Origin: Nitratireductor mangrovi
GTDB taxonomy: Bacteria; Pseudomonadota; Alphaproteobacteria; Rhizobiales; Rhizobiaceae
Length of the DNA stretch: 64,000 nt
Direction of reading: 5' to 3'
Assembly: GCF_007922615.2 (NCBI RefSeq)
Contig: NZ_CP042301.2
Location: 3,580,001 to 3,644,000, forward strand
The position numbers and the translations under genes are program-made. Positions 49,086-59,288 of the stretch are shown here, in pieces. Position 1 is the stretch's first letter; every line of letters starts with the position of its first letter. The notes beneath the pieces were generated by a model. It had not been told where the DNA came from. It worked only from the letters and a program-made list of their open reading frames with translations, and searched no databases.

Positions 49086-51617
49086 ATGTCCTCGAAGATT
49101 ACGCGCGCCTATATGCGCGGCCGGCTTTATGTCGTTCTGACCGGGTTCGTGGTCGCGATCGCAGCCGGCACCGGCATCATGCTTTGGCAGGCGGAGAGGG
49201 CCAAGACCGATGTGAAGTTCGGCGCCGTCATCGCCTACATGGCCGATGCGACAAGTGACGTGCTTTACCACTCGCTCCGTCTCGACAATACGCGTATCGC
49301 CCCTCCTCAGGACATCAGCAACAATGTCGACGGCTCCACGCCTGCCGCGCGCAAGATCGAGCCGACGAAGCCGACCGCCAGCAAGGAACTGGTAGCGCAA
49401 ATCCGCTCCGACCTCGACGCCGCCCTGGCGCGCCTCGCCGACGCCAATGACGCGCTTCAGCTCGCGGTCGAGGGCGACGTGAACATGGGCGAAAGCAAGA
49501 TGATCACCGCCGCCGAACAGGCCGGCGGCGCCGACACGGGGCGCTACGACAACGCTACGCTGGCGTCGATTGCCGGCCTCACGCCGCCGGCATCTGTGGC
49601 CGCGATCTGGATCGGCGACGACAACCAGCACTCCTTGAAACGCGACGTCAAGGAAGTGCTGACCCATGCGGACCGGCTGGCAATCTTTCGCGACCTCACC
49701 CAACCTGTCGCGCAGCGCGTCTTCAAGCAGTTGAAAACACTCGCCAACGATCGCGTCAGGCCCAATTTGTCGCGCACCCTGCACGAGCTCCACAACGAGA
49801 TGACCGGAACCTACGGCACCCTGCAATTCACCCTGCTGCTGGTCGCCGTCACGATCATTTCGGCAGGCGGCCTGCTCGCCCTGCGCGTCTTCGACCCGAT
49901 GATGCGAAACATCCAGGCCGCGCACGAGAACCTGCGGCAGGCCAAGGAAACGGTCGAGGAAGCCAAGGTCAAGGCCGAGTCGGCCGACCGCGCCAAGTCC
50001 GAGTTCCTCGCCAATATGAGCCATGAAATCCGCACCCCGATGAATGGCGTGCTCGGCATGGCTGAGCTCTTGAGCCGCTCGGAGCTGGACAAGCGGCAGG
50101 GGATGTTCGTCGACGTCATCCTCAAATCGGGCAACGCGCTCCTCACCATCATCAACGACATTCTCGACTTCTCGAAGATCGATGCCGGCCAGCTCGAGCT
50201 GGACCCGGCCCCGTTCCGCCTCGGCGAGGCGATCGAGGACGTCGCAACGCTCGTCTCGGCCAGAGTGGCCGAGAAGGATCTCGAGCTGATCGTTCGCGTC
50301 GACCCGACGTTGCCGTCGACCGTTGTCGGCGATGTCGGCCGTTTCCGCCAGATCGCCACCAATCTGGTCGGCAACGCGGTGAAATTCACGGAGAAAGGCC
50401 ACGTGCTCGTCGACGTTTCCGGCGAGGAAAGGGATGGCGTCCTGCAGGTGACGGTGCGGGTCGAGGATACCGGCATCGGCATCCCTGCCGACAAGCTCGC
50501 TTCGGTCTTCGACAAGTTCGCCCAGGTCGATGCCTCCTCGACGCGGCGCCACGAAGGGACGGGTCTAGGCCTTGCCATCGCGTCGCGCCTGATCGAACTG
50601 ATGGAAGGCGAAATCTCCGCCGAGAGCGTGCTTGGCAAGGGTTCCACCTTCTGGTTCACGGTCCCGCTGCCTGTCGACGAATCCGGCTACGGCGAGAAGC
50701 CGGTACCCTTCGATGTCTCGGGGTCGCGCATCCTCATCGTCGACGACAATCCCATCAACCGCGACATCCTAGTCGAGCAGCTGCGCAGTTGGGGTTTCGA
50801 CTGCGCGGCCGTCGAGAGCGGCGCCACCGCGCTGGCGTTCCTTTCGCGCGCCACCGAATTGGGAAGCCATGTCGACGGTGTCATTCTCGACTTCCAGATG
50901 CCGGGCATGAACGGCGCCGAGACGGCGCGCGCCATTACGTCCGATCCCAGAACCGCGCGCATGCCGATCGTGCTGTTGACCTCGGTCGACCAGTCCGAAA
51001 TCGGTCGGCTGGCCGCCGAATGCGGCGTCTCGGCCCAGCTCCACAAGCCGGCTCGCTCCTCGGCCCTTTTGGAAACCCTGGTCTCCGTGCTGCAGTCGTC
51101 CAAAGCGTCTTCGGCGCCGCTGGAGGTGAAGGCCAATCCGATCCCGTTCCCGACCCCTCAACGACCCAGGCCGGCGCCGGTCGCAGAGCGCAGGATTTCT
51201 GCCGCAAGCCTCAGGGAGCCGGCTTCACTCGACGTCCTTGTCGCCGAGGACAACGAGGTCAATCAGCTCGTCTTCTCCCAGATACTGGATGGGCTCGGGG
51301 TTTCCTATCGCATCGCCGGCAATGGCCGCACCGCCGTCGACATGAACCGCGCCCTGAAGCCAAAGATCATCTTGATGGATGTGTCGATGCCCGAAATGAA
51401 CGGGCTCGAGGCAACTCGCACCATCCGCGAGGCCGAGGCGGACACCGGCCACCGTACCCCGATCATCGGCATCACCGCCCATGCCCTCAAGGGCGACCGC
51501 GAGAAATGCCTCGAAGCCGGCATGGACGATTATCTGTCGAAACCGGTCTCGCCAAACAAGCTTTCGGTGAAGATCGAGACCTGGCTTGGCGGCGGAGAAA
51601 TGGCACGCACCGCCTGA
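49086..51617 (+). CDS. Hybrid sensor histidine kinase with two receiver domains
   Basis: An 843-residue membrane kinase. A helix at 13-34 and another near 237-260 flank a periplasmic sensor of about 200 residues that I cannot assign. A coiled-coil linker follows, then HisKA with His313 in SHEIRTPMNG, an HATPase domain with GTGLGLAIA, and two receivers with Asp602 (LDFQMPGMNG) and Asp765 (MDVSMPEMNG). No output domain is attached, so a phosphotransfer protein elsewhere is expected. It follows the polyprenyl synthase gene. The signal is unknown. Confidence 0.9.
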   Translation: MSSKITRAYMRGRLYVVLTGFVVAIAAGTGIMLWQAERAKTDVKFGAVIAYMADATSDVLYHSLRLDNTRIAPPQDISNNVDGSTPAARKIEPTKPTASKELVAQIRSDLDAALARLADANDALQLAVEGDVNMGESKMITAAEQAGGADTGRYDNATLASIAGLTPPASVAAIWIGDDNQHSLKRDVKEVLTHADRLAIFRDLTQPVAQRVFKQLKTLANDRVRPNLSRTLHELHNEMTGTYGTLQFTLLLVAVTIISAGGLLALRVFDPMMRNIQAAHENLRQAKETVEEAKVKAESADRAKSEFLANMSHEIRTPMNGVLGMAELLSRSELDKRQGMFVDVILKSGNALLTIINDILDFSKIDAGQLELDPAPFRLGEAIEDVATLVSARVAEKDLELIVRVDPTLPSTVVGDVGRFRQIATNLVGNAVKFTEKGHVLVDVSGEERDGVLQVTVRVEDTGIGIPADKLASVFDKFAQVDASSTRRHEGTGLGLAIASRLIELMEGEISAESVLGKGSTFWFTVPLPVDESGYGEKPVPFDVSGSRILIVDDNPINRDILVEQLRSWGFDCAAVESGATALAFLSRATELGSHVDGVILDFQMPGMNGAETARAITSDPRTARMPIVLLTSVDQSEIGRLAAECGVSAQLHKPARSSALLETLVSVLQSSKASSAPLEVKANPIPFPTPQRPRPAPVAERRISAASLREPASLDVLVAEDNEVNQLVFSQILDGLGVSYRIAGNGRTAVDMNRALKPKIILMDVSMPEMNGLEATRTIREAEADTGHRTPIIGITAHALKGDREKCLEAGMDDYLSKPVSPNKLSVKIETWLGGGEMARTA

Positions 51618-51623
51618 GCCAAG

Positions 51624-52517
51624 TCAGCGATTGCGCAGCACGATACACGAACCGCCTGCACGCCGCAGCGAGTGGCAGATCGCGTCGGCTGCCTGGCGCG
51701 TGGCCGCGCCGATCCTGACAGCGTAAAGCCCGCGCCGCCCGCGGGGCGTTCGGATGCGGCTGACCACAGGTTCCTGATCGCCGATCTGGCTTGCGAACCG
51801 CGATCGCAGCCGCTGATATTGTCTCACGGCCACGGCACGGCGGAAATCGCCGGCAACCTGGATGCCCCATGGCTGTCGATGCACACTGGCCATGGCAACC
51901 GTATCGGCGCCTTCTGACGGCAACGCCCGGCACGCCGCGGCGAACGGCTTCTTGCCGTCGAGCGGCCGCACTGCAACCGGCGCCGTGCGCGCCACGAAGG
52001 CATCGGCCGGCTCTCCCAGAATGTCGAGCACGTAGTTCTCTGTTTCCAGCGGCAGGAAGCCTCCGCTGGCAAGCCAGCGCCGCACCCGCTCCTCCCCGGC
52101 ATTGTAGGCGGCGGCCGCCAGACCGAGGTTCCCGAACTTGTCCCTGAGGATGCCGAGATAGCGTGCGGAGGCGGGTATGGCCTGTTCGATGTCGAAGCTG
52201 TCGTCCAGTCCTCGCAGTTTCGCGGTGCCGGGCATGAATTGCGCGATGCCCTCGGCGCCTGCCGGGCTCACCGCTGCCGCGTCAAAGCGGCTTTCCTTCC
52301 ACAGCAGGCGGGCAAGGAAGGCCTCCGGAAGCCGCTCGCGCCGGGCATGGAGCCCGGCAAGATCGCAAATGCGCGCGATGGAGAAAGGAATTGTCGGCGC
52401 CGGCTTCGGCGGGTCGGCAGCCGTGGAGCCGACGCATGCGAGCAGCGCAGCCGCACACCAGCGGGCAAGCCTATTCGGCGGCGCTACGTGCACCCTGCCC
52501 GAAGCGGCGCTCGACAT
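51624..52517 (-). CDS. Lytic transglycosylase, SLT domain with SPOR-like tail
   Basis: A 297-residue protein. A signal segment (residues 17-34) leads to an SLT domain: Glu75 in [10 protein letters not shown] is the catalytic acid, followed by [13 protein letters not shown] and [15 protein letters not shown]. The C-terminal 60 residues ([25 protein letters not shown]) resemble a SPOR peptidoglycan-binding domain. It cleaves glycan strands to anhydro-muropeptides in the periplasm. The start at 52517 lies inside ispG by 47 bases. Confidence 0.85.
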   Translation of the reverse strand: MSSAASGRVHVAPPNRLARWCAAALLACVGSTAADPPKPAPTIPFSIARICDLAGLHARRERLPEAFLARLLWKESRFDAAAVSPAGAEGIAQFMPGTAKLRGLDDSFDIEQAIPASARYLGILRDKFGNLGLAAAAYNAGEERVRRWLASGGFLPLETENYVLDILGEPADAFVARTAPVAVRPLDGKKPFAAACRALPSEGADTVAMASVHRQPWGIQVAGDFRRAVAVRQYQRLRSRFASQIGDQEPVVSRIRTPRGRRGLYAVRIGAATRQAADAICHSLRRAGGSCIVLRNR

Positions 52518-53724
52518 AATCCGCCACCATCTTTTCGAATTCCTCGGCAATTCCCGCGCCCCGCAGCGTGGCGGCCTTGCGGCCGTCGATGAAGACCGGC
52601 GCAGAAGGCGTCTCGCCCGTACCGGGCAACGAGATGCCGATATCGGCATGCTTGGATTCGCCGGGGCCGTTGACGATACAGCCCATGACGGCGACCTTGA
52701 GTTCCTCGACGCCCGGATAGCGGTCGCGCCAGACCGGCATGTTGCGGCGCAGGTCTTCCTGGATCTTCTGCGCCAGTTCCTGAAACACAGTCGACGTGGT
52801 GCGGCCGCATCCTGGACAGGCCGCCACCACCGGCACGAACTGGCGAAACCCCATCGTCTGCAGCAGTTCCTGCGCCACCTGCACCTCGCGCGTGCGGTCA
52901 CCGCCCGGTTCGGGTGTCAGCGAGATGCGGATCGTATCGCCGACCCCTTGCTGCAAGAGGATGCCCATCGCCGCCGAAGAGGCAACGATGCCCTTTGTGC
53001 CCATGCCGGCTTCGGTGAGGCCGAGATGCAGCGCATGGTCGGAACGCCGCGCCAGTTCGGCATAGACAGCGATGAGGTCCTGCACCTGACTGACCTTGGC
53101 CGACAGGATGATCCTGTCGCGCGGCAGCCCGATCTCCTCGGCCAGTTCGGCCGAGATCAGCGCCGACTGCACGATCGCCTCGCGCATCACCTCGGCCGCC
53201 GTCAGCGGCGAACCCTTGGCCTGGTTTTCATCCATCAGCCGGGTGAGCAGTTCCTGGTCGAGCGACCCCCAGTTGACGCCGATGCGGACCGGCTTGTCGT
53301 GGCGGATCGCCGTCTCGACAATGGCGCCAAACTGGCGGTCGCGCTTTTCGCGGAAGCCGACATTGCCGGGGTTGATGCGGTACTTGGCGAGCGCCTCTGC
53401 GCAACCCGGATGGTCGGCCAGGAGCTTGTGGCCGATATAGTGGAAATCGCCGATCAGCGGCACATCGATTCCGAGTCGGGCAAGGCGGTCACGGATTTTC
53501 GGTACCGCGGCCGCACTCTCGTCGCGATCGACGGTGATGCGCACCAGTTCCGAGCCGGCGCGGTGCAGCGCCGCCACCTGTGCCACGGTCGAATCGACAT
53601 CGGCGGTGTCGGTATTCGTCATCGACTGCACGACGACCGGTGCGTCGCCGCCAACGACGACACCGCCCACATTGACGCCGACCGAGGGCCGGCGCGGCAG
53701 GGGCGTGGTCAGATAGCCGGTCAT
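52471..53724 (-). CDS. ispG: 4-hydroxy-3-methylbut-2-enyl diphosphate synthase
   Basis: A 417-residue IspG/GcpE. The N-terminal part reads [14 protein letters not shown], and the C-terminal iron-sulfur domain carries ACPGCGRTT and [10 protein letters not shown], whose cysteines bind the [4Fe-4S] cluster. It converts ME-cPP to HMBPP in the non-mevalonate isoprenoid pathway. I start at 53724 with GGGAGA upstream; 53757 is also possible. The 3' end overlaps the transglycosylase start by 47 bases. Confidence 0.96.
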   Translation of the reverse strand: MTGYLTTPLPRRPSVGVNVGGVVVGGDAPVVVQSMTNTDTADVDSTVAQVAALHRAGSELVRITVDRDESAAAVPKIRDRLARLGIDVPLIGDFHYIGHKLLADHPGCAEALAKYRINPGNVGFREKRDRQFGAIVETAIRHDKPVRIGVNWGSLDQELLTRLMDENQAKGSPLTAAEVMREAIVQSALISAELAEEIGLPRDRIILSAKVSQVQDLIAVYAELARRSDHALHLGLTEAGMGTKGIVASSAAMGILLQQGVGDTIRISLTPEPGGDRTREVQVAQELLQTMGFRQFVPVVAACPGCGRTTSTVFQELAQKIQEDLRRNMPVWRDRYPGVEELKVAVMGCIVNGPGESKHADIGISLPGTGETPSAPVFIDGRKAATLRGAGIAEEFEKMVADYVERRFGQGARSAAE

Positions 53725-53854
53725 GACCGGTCTCCCGAACGAATTGCTTTCGGCCATCAGGTGGCGAAGGCAGGCTCTCCTGTCAACTCCGCATCCCCGG
53801 CGCGGCCTTTCGGCAACCGTAGTACCACTGTCTTTTTTGCAGCGCACAATCTCC

Positions 53855-53860
53855 TATATT
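53855..53860 (+). promoter_or_regulatory. Candidate -10 box for bdhA
   Basis: TATATT lies about 40 bases upstream of the bdhA start, with a T-rich -35 region (53832-53840) at about 17 bases. Weak match on the -35 side. Confidence 0.3.
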
Positions 53861-53900
53861 GCGAGCCACCGAACGACACGAGTGAAACGGAGTCACAACC

Positions 53901-54680
53901 ATGGCACGCAAGACCGCAATCATCACCGGCTCGACCTCGGGTATCGGACTGGCCGTCGCGGAGCGTTTTGCGGCCGATGGCTTCGCCGTGGTCATCAACT
54001 CCTACTCCGACGGGGAGGAAGATCATGCGATTGCCCGCGACCTCGCGGCAAGGCATGACACCGACGTCGCCTATGTTCAGGCCGACATGTCGAAGCCCGA
54101 CCAGTGCCGGCGCCTGGTCGCCGAGGCTGCGGAGCGTTTCGGCGGTATCGACGTTCTGGTCAACAATGCCGGCATCCAGCATGTCGCGCCGATCGAGGAT
54201 TTTCCGACCGCGAAATGGGACGCAATCATTGCGATCAACCTTTCCTCCGCATTTCACACCATTGCTGCCGCGGTGCCGCTGATGAAGAAGGCCGGCAGCG
54301 GCCGCATTATCAACGTCGCCTCGGCGCATGGCCTCGTCGCCTCGCCCTACAAGAGCGCCTATGTCGCGGCCAAGCACGGCATCATGGGTCTCACCAAGAC
54401 GGTGGCGCTGGAACTCGCCACCAGCGGCGTCACTTGCAACGCCATCTGTCCCGGCTATGTGCTCACGCGCCTCGTCGAGTCGCAGATTCCGGATCAGATG
54501 AAGACGCACGGCATGGACCGTGAGACCGTCATCAAGGAGGTCATGCTCGACCGGCAACCGACCAGTGAGTTCGCGACGGTCGAACAGATCGCGGCCACCG
54601 CCGCGTTCCTGGCCTCGGACGCCGCCGTCCAGATCACCGGCACCCACATTTCGGTTGACGGAGGCTGGACCGCGGCGTGA
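53901..54680 (+). CDS. bdhA: 3-hydroxybutyrate dehydrogenase
   Basis: A 259-residue SDR. TGSTSGIG (10-16), Ser141 in NVASAHG, Tyr154 and Lys158 in YVAAK, and the pattern ASPYKSAYVAAKHG identify 3-hydroxybutyrate dehydrogenase. It oxidises (R)-3-hydroxybutyrate to acetoacetate with NAD, the route from PHB to central metabolism. Start at 53901 with CGGAG upstream. A patatin-like gene follows 36 bases later. Confidence 0.94.
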   Translation: MARKTAIITGSTSGIGLAVAERFAADGFAVVINSYSDGEEDHAIARDLAARHDTDVAYVQADMSKPDQCRRLVAEAAERFGGIDVLVNNAGIQHVAPIEDFPTAKWDAIIAINLSSAFHTIAAAVPLMKKAGSGRIINVASAHGLVASPYKSAYVAAKHGIMGLTKTVALELATSGVTCNAICPGYVLTRLVESQIPDQMKTHGMDRETVIKEVMLDRQPTSEFATVEQIAATAAFLASDAAVQITGTHISVDGGWTAA

Positions 54681-54716
54681 GCGATCAAGGGCGCCGCAGC
54701 GTGCGGAGGCTGCCAG

Positions 54717-55847
54717 ATGATGCCTGAGGAAAAACGCAAGAACATCAAACAGGTCAACGTCGCGCTGCAGGGCGGCGGCTCGCACGGCGCCTTCACCTGG
54801 GGCGTGCTCGACGGCCTGCTTGAGGATGGCCGGATCGGTTTCGCCGCCATTTCCGGGACCAGCGCCGGTGCCATGAACGCGGTCGCGCTCGCTGACGGCT
54901 GGGTGCGCGGCGGGGCCGACGGCGCCCGCCAGAAGCTCTACGATTTCTGGCGCGCGGTGGCGGTAAAGGGGCGCTTCAGCCCGGTCCAGCGCAACCCGTG
55001 GGATATGCTGATGGGCAACTGGTCGGTCGCCAACACGCCAGGCTATCTGTGGTTCGACGCGATCTCGCGCACGATTTCGCCCTATCTGGCCAATCCGCTC
55101 AACATCAACCCGCTGCGCGAGGTGGTGGAACGCGAGATCGACTTTGGCAGTGTCCGCTCCTGCGACGCCATGCAGCTTTTCATCTCCGCGACCAATGTCC
55201 AGACCGGCAAGCTGAAGGTGTTTTCGACGTCGGAACTGTCGCGCGACGTGGTGATGGCGTCGGCCTGTCTGCCGCACCTGTTTCAGGCCGTAACGATCGA
55301 CGGCACGCCCTACTGGGATGGCGGCTATGGCGGCAACCCGGCGATCTATCCGTTTTTCGGCGCCAATCACGTCGAGGACGTGCTGCTGGTCCAGATCAAC
55401 CCGGTGAACCGGGAGGCGGTGCCGCTGACCGCGAACGAAATCCAGAACAGGATCGACGAGATCACCTTCAACGCCTCCCTTCTGAGCGAGTTTCGCGCCA
55501 TCGCCTTCGTCAAGGAACTGATCGCCGCGGGCCGCCTCGGTCAGAGCGAGTATCGCGACATCCGCATGCACCGCATCGACGCCGACGAGGCGCTGAAGGA
55601 TCTGACTGCGGCCTCGAAAGTCAACGCCGAATGGGCCTTCCTCGAATATTTGCGCGATCTCGGCCGTTCCGCGGCCCAGGACTGGCTGGCAGAGAATTTT
55701 GACGCACTCGGCGTGAGGCAGACCCTGCCGATCGAGGAAGAGCTGGACAAGTCACCGTCGATCCGGCCGCGCCAGCTCGGCAAGCGCGTCCGCGAATTCC
55801 TGGCCCGGCGCGAAAAGCCGGCCGCGATGCGCGGCCGTCACGGCTGA
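54717..55847 (+). CDS. Patatin-like phospholipase-family protein
   Basis: A 376-residue patatin-domain protein. Oxyanion motif GGGSHG (19-24), nucleophile Ser49 in GTSAG (47-51), and the catalytic Asp199 in WDGG are all present. No signal peptide. The family hydrolyses acyl lipids; the PHB granule patatins and bacterial depolymerases share the fold. It is downstream of bdhA in the same direction and probably co-transcribed, so a link to PHB or lipid turnover is inferred. The stop overlaps the TetR gene end by 10 bases on the opposite strand. Confidence 0.88.
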   Translation: MMPEEKRKNIKQVNVALQGGGSHGAFTWGVLDGLLEDGRIGFAAISGTSAGAMNAVALADGWVRGGADGARQKLYDFWRAVAVKGRFSPVQRNPWDMLMGNWSVANTPGYLWFDAISRTISPYLANPLNINPLREVVEREIDFGSVRSCDAMQLFISATNVQTGKLKVFSTSELSRDVVMASACLPHLFQAVTIDGTPYWDGGYGGNPAIYPFFGANHVEDVLLVQINPVNREAVPLTANEIQNRIDEITFNASLLSEFRAIAFVKELIAAGRLGQSEYRDIRMHRIDADEALKDLTAASKVNAEWAFLEYLRDLGRSAAQDWLAENFDALGVRQTLPIEEELDKSPSIRPRQLGKRVREFLARREKPAAMRGRHG

Positions 55848-56434
55848 ACGGCAAGGGCGGCGAGCCGCACCAGCTGCCCCGCCAACCGGCGCTGCTCGGC
55901 CGCATCAGCGACGCGCATCTTCATGCCCTCGAGCCCATCGAGAACAAGTGCCGCAAGGCCGTCCGCGGAGAACCCCCGCTCGGATAGGTCGACCTGCCTG
56001 GCGTCCGCTTCGGCGGAAATCGCCGCGGCCATCAGCCCGGCAAAGCCCTGCCGCCACTCGGCCATGAGGTCGGCGGCGAGGCTGTTCTTCATGTCGAGAA
56101 TTTCGGCCCCGTGCTCCGACGCCAGGATCGGAGCCATGATTTCGAGCAAGCCATCGTCGATCGCCCGGGAAAGCCGGGCCGCGAAGCCATCGTCGCCGGC
56201 AAGCGCCAGTTGCGCCTTGGCCAGTGAATCCCTGAAGAAGCCGGTCGCGATGGCCCGGTAGATGTCGCCCTTGTTCCTGAAGACGAGATAGAGCGCCGGG
56301 CGCGAAAGGTCGGCCGCGCGCGCAATGTCGTCCATCGTCGTGCGCTGGAAGCCGTAAGCGAGAAAGACCTTCATCGCGCCCTCGAGGATGCGCGTGCGCC
56401 GGTCCCGCTCGATGCTTGCTGCCGCTTCGTTCAA
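55838..56434 (-). CDS. TetR-family transcription regulator
   Basis: A 198-residue TetR protein. The N-terminal HTH is RRTRILEGAMKVFLAYGFQRTTMDDIARAADLSRPALYLVF in spirit, with YGFQRTTMDDIA and SRPALYLVFRNK as its core. The rest is the ligand-binding domain. It is divergent from the molybdenum hydroxylase operon and very likely controls it, with an operator between the two (see 56458-56484). The inducer is unknown. Confidence 0.92.
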   Translation of the reverse strand: MNEAAASIERDRRTRILEGAMKVFLAYGFQRTTMDDIARAADLSRPALYLVFRNKGDIYRAIATGFFRDSLAKAQLALAGDDGFAARLSRAIDDGLLEIMAPILASEHGAEILDMKNSLAADLMAEWRQGFAGLMAAAISAEADARQVDLSERGFSADGLAALVLDGLEGMKMRVADAAEQRRLAGQLVRLAALAVQP

Positions 56435-56457
56435 GTTTCTGCTCCGTTCGAACGTCT

Positions 56458-56484
56458 CTTGACAAAATTACAGAATTTGTCAAG
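56458..56484. promoter_or_regulatory. TetR-type operator and overlapping divergent promoters
   Basis: CTTGACAAA (56458-56466) and TTTGTCAAG (56476-56484) are perfect 9-base arms separated by 9 bases. Each arm contains a consensus TTGACA -35 element, one per strand. The site lies between the TetR gene and the divergent oxidoreductase operon, so repressor binding would block both promoters. Confidence 0.75.
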
Positions 56485-56543
56485 ATGTTCATCGTGCGGT
56501 CATGCGCCGCCAGCGCCCATGGACGACAACGAAGGGTATCCCC

Positions 56544-57008
56544 ATGCACCTTACCGTCAATGGAAATGCCATCGACATCGACGCCGACCCGGAGATGCCG
56601 CTCCTGTGGGCGCTGCGCGATCTGGCCGGCATCCTCGGCCCCAAATTCGGCTGCGGCATCGCCGCTTGCGGCGCCTGTACGGTACTCGTCGACGGCGTGC
56701 CGGTACGTTCCTGTTCATTGCCTGTCGGGGCCGTCGAGGGTGCAGTGACCACGATCGAAGGGCTGACGACCGACGAGGGCCTTTCCGTCGTTCAGAAGGC
56801 CTGGATCGAGGAACAGGTGCCGCAATGTGGCTACTGCCAGGCCGGCCAGATCATGAGCGCCCACGCCTTGCTGGAGGAAATCCCGGACCCTAGCGACGCC
56901 GACATCGACAACGCCATGGCCGGCAATCTGTGCCGCTGCGGCACCTATCCGCGCATTCGGGCCGCCATCAAGCGCGCGGCGGTCGAGAAAGCCAGGATGG
57001 GAGCCTGA
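56544..57008 (+). CDS. (2Fe-2S) subunit of a molybdenum hydroxylase (IorA-like)
   Basis: A 154-residue subunit with two [2Fe-2S] clusters. Cys37, 42, 45 and 57 form the plant-type cluster (CGIAACGAC...C), and Cys95, 98, 130 and 132 the second (CGYC, CRC). It passes electrons from the molybdenum cofactor. ATG 56544 with AAGGG upstream. It is followed at 57012 by the large subunit, with three bases between. Confidence 0.93.
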   Translation: MHLTVNGNAIDIDADPEMPLLWALRDLAGILGPKFGCGIAACGACTVLVDGVPVRSCSLPVGAVEGAVTTIEGLTTDEGLSVVQKAWIEEQVPQCGYCQAGQIMSAHALLEEIPDPSDADIDNAMAGNLCRCGTYPRIRAAIKRAAVEKARMGA

Positions 57009-57011
57009 ACC

Positions 57012-59288
57012 ATGGCCAGCATCGGAAAGATCGCCCGCCGCACCTTCCTGATCGGCGCCGCCGCGATCGCCGGCGGTGTGGCCGTCGGCTACTATTTCTA
57101 CCGCCGCCCCTATCCCAACCCGCTCGAGGACGAACTGGCGGAGGGTGAGGCAACCTTCAATCCCTATGTCATCATAGGATCGGACAACACCATCACTGCG
57201 ATCGTGCCGCGCGCCGAGATGGGCCAGGGCGTGACCACCACGCTGGCCGCGCTGGTCGCCGAAGAGCTCGATGTCGGGCTGGACAAGGTCAGGGTCGAGC
57301 ACGGGCCTGCCTGCTACGCCTATTACAATTCAGAGATGCTGGCCGAGGGCGGCCCGTTTCCCTTCTTCGAGGAGGGATTCGTTTCGGAGATGATGCGTGG
57401 CGGCATGGGCGCGCTCGGCAAGTTCCTCGGCTTCCAGGGCACAGGCGGCTCATCCTCCGTTCGCGACGGTTTTGAGAAGATGCGCACCTCCGGCGCCGCC
57501 GCGCGCCAGATGCTGGTCGCCGCAGCGGCCGAGCGGCTGAACGTGAGCGACCGGGAACTGGTGACGCGCGACGCCACGATCCTGCACGAGGCATCAGGGC
57601 GGTCGGTGACCTATGGCGAAGTCGCCGCCGACGCCGCGCGCCTCGACCCTCCGTCGGACGTCAGGCTGAAGCCGGCATCGGACTGGACCCTGCTCGGCAA
57701 GCCGCAAAGGCGAACCGACATGGAGGCCAAGGCGACCGGGGCGCCGATCTTCGGCGTCGATGTCAGCCTGCCGGACATGCTTTACGGCACCGTGAAAATG
57801 AGCCCGCGCTTCTGGGCCAAACCGGTGCGCGCAGATCTCTCGAAGGCCGAGCAGATGCCCGGCGTGGTGAAGATCGTGCCGATCGACACCACCTACGGCC
57901 ACGGCTTCGGCATCATCGCCGAGAATAGCTGGGCTGCCTTCCAGGCCGCCGACGCCATCGAGGTCGAATGGGGCGGCGCCGACTATCCTTCCGATAGCGA
58001 CGGCATGTCGAAATTGCTATGGGACGCGATCGCGGCCGGCGGCGGCGACGCGTTGCGCGATGACGGCGACGTCGACACCGCTTTTGCCGACGCACCGGCC
58101 GGGCGCCTCGTCGAAGCGGATTACGAAGTGCCGTTCCTCGCCCATGCCTGCATGGAGCCCATGAACGCCACGGCCCGGCTCAGGGACGGCGTGCTTGACG
58201 TCTGGTCGCCGAACCAGATGCCGACCTTCACGCGCCAGCTCTGCGCCGGGCTGGCCGGCGTCGACACCGACAACTGCAACGTCCATACGACCTTCATGGG
58301 TGGCGGCTTCGGCCGGCGCGGCGAGATGGACTATTCCATGTTCGCGGCGCTTCTGGCGAAGGAAACCGGCGGACGCCCGGTCAAGGTGACCTGGACCCGC
58401 GAGGAGGATACCCGCCACGACGTTTACAGGCCGGCGGCCGCCGGGCGCTTCCGAGCCCGCATCGGCGAGGACGGCATGCCAGCAGCCGTCGACATGAAGA
58501 TCGCCTCGGCCTCGACGATCGCCAGCACGCTGCGGCGTACCTTCCCGTCGATTTCCCCGCTCGGGCCCGACAAGACCGTTATCGAGGGCGCGTTCGACCA
58601 GCCCTACACCATCCCCGACTACCGCGTCGCGGCGATCAAGGCCGATACCGGCGTGCCGGTCGGGTTCTGGCGCTCGGTCGGCAATTCCTTCAACGGCTTC
58701 TTCCACGAAAGCTTCATGGACGAACTGGCGGTCGCCGGCGGCGTCGACCCGGTCGCCATGCGGGTGAAGCTGATGGCCGCCCATCCGGCCGCCGTGAAGG
58801 TGGTCGAAAGGGTGGCCGAAATGTCCGGCTGGGGCGAACAGCTGCCTGATGGCAAGGCAAAGGGCTTCGCTTTCACCCTCTCCTTCGGCAGTTGGGTCGC
58901 CGAGGTCGTTCAGGTGGCGCAGACGGACGCCGGCATCAGAATCGAGAAGGTGTGGATCGCCGCCGACCTCGGCCAGGTACTCGATCCCGGCATCGTGGAA
59001 GCGCAGCTCACCTCCGGCGCCATCTATGGTCTTTCTTCGGCAATGGGCCAGGAGATCACCATCGCCGATGGCATGGTCGAACAGTCGAATTTCCACGACT
59101 TCGACGCCATGCGGATCAACCAATGCCCGGCGTTCGAGGTCGCGATCCTCGAAAACTATCACAAGATGGGCGGCGCCGGCGAAATCGGCACCCCGCCCGC
59201 CGTACCGGCGCTGGCCAACGCTGTTTTTGCGCTCACCGGCAAGCGCGTGCGCCGGTTGCCACTGTCGCGCGAGGTCGACTTCGCATGA
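57012..59288 (+). CDS. Molybdopterin-binding subunit of xanthine-dehydrogenase family (IorB-like)
   Basis: A 758-residue large subunit. A twin-arginine motif ARRTFLIG (residues 8-15) followed by a hydrophobic helix suggests Tat export or anchoring, so the enzyme acts on the periplasmic side. Family blocks include [15 protein letters not shown] [29 protein letters not shown] and the catalytic-Glu segment [10 protein letters not shown]. It hydroxylates an aldehyde or N-heterocycle using molybdenum; the specific substrate is unknown. Its stop overlaps the cytochrome start by four bases. Confidence 0.92.
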   Translation: MASIGKIARRTFLIGAAAIAGGVAVGYYFYRRPYPNPLEDELAEGEATFNPYVIIGSDNTITAIVPRAEMGQGVTTTLAALVAEELDVGLDKVRVEHGPACYAYYNSEMLAEGGPFPFFEEGFVSEMMRGGMGALGKFLGFQGTGGSSSVRDGFEKMRTSGAAARQMLVAAAAERLNVSDRELVTRDATILHEASGRSVTYGEVAADAARLDPPSDVRLKPASDWTLLGKPQRRTDMEAKATGAPIFGVDVSLPDMLYGTVKMSPRFWAKPVRADLSKAEQMPGVVKIVPIDTTYGHGFGIIAENSWAAFQAADAIEVEWGGADYPSDSDGMSKLLWDAIAAGGGDALRDDGDVDTAFADAPAGRLVEADYEVPFLAHACMEPMNATARLRDGVLDVWSPNQMPTFTRQLCAGLAGVDTDNCNVHTTFMGGGFGRRGEMDYSMFAALLAKETGGRPVKVTWTREEDTRHDVYRPAAAGRFRARIGEDGMPAAVDMKIASASTIASTLRRTFPSISPLGPDKTVIEGAFDQPYTIPDYRVAAIKADTGVPVGFWRSVGNSFNGFFHESFMDELAVAGGVDPVAMRVKLMAAHPAAVKVVERVAEMSGWGEQLPDGKAKGFAFTLSFGSWVAEVVQVAQTDAGIRIEKVWIAADLGQVLDPGIVEAQLTSGAIYGLSSAMGQEITIADGMVEQSNFHDFDAMRINQCPAFEVAILENYHKMGGAGEIGTPPAVPALANAVFALTGKRVRRLPLSREVDFA

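Noticed and set aside
52177..54282. A 701-codon plus-strand frame across the transglycosylase and ispG
   Set aside because: Composition is Arg/Ala-rich and shadow-like, and two recognised genes occupy the other strand.
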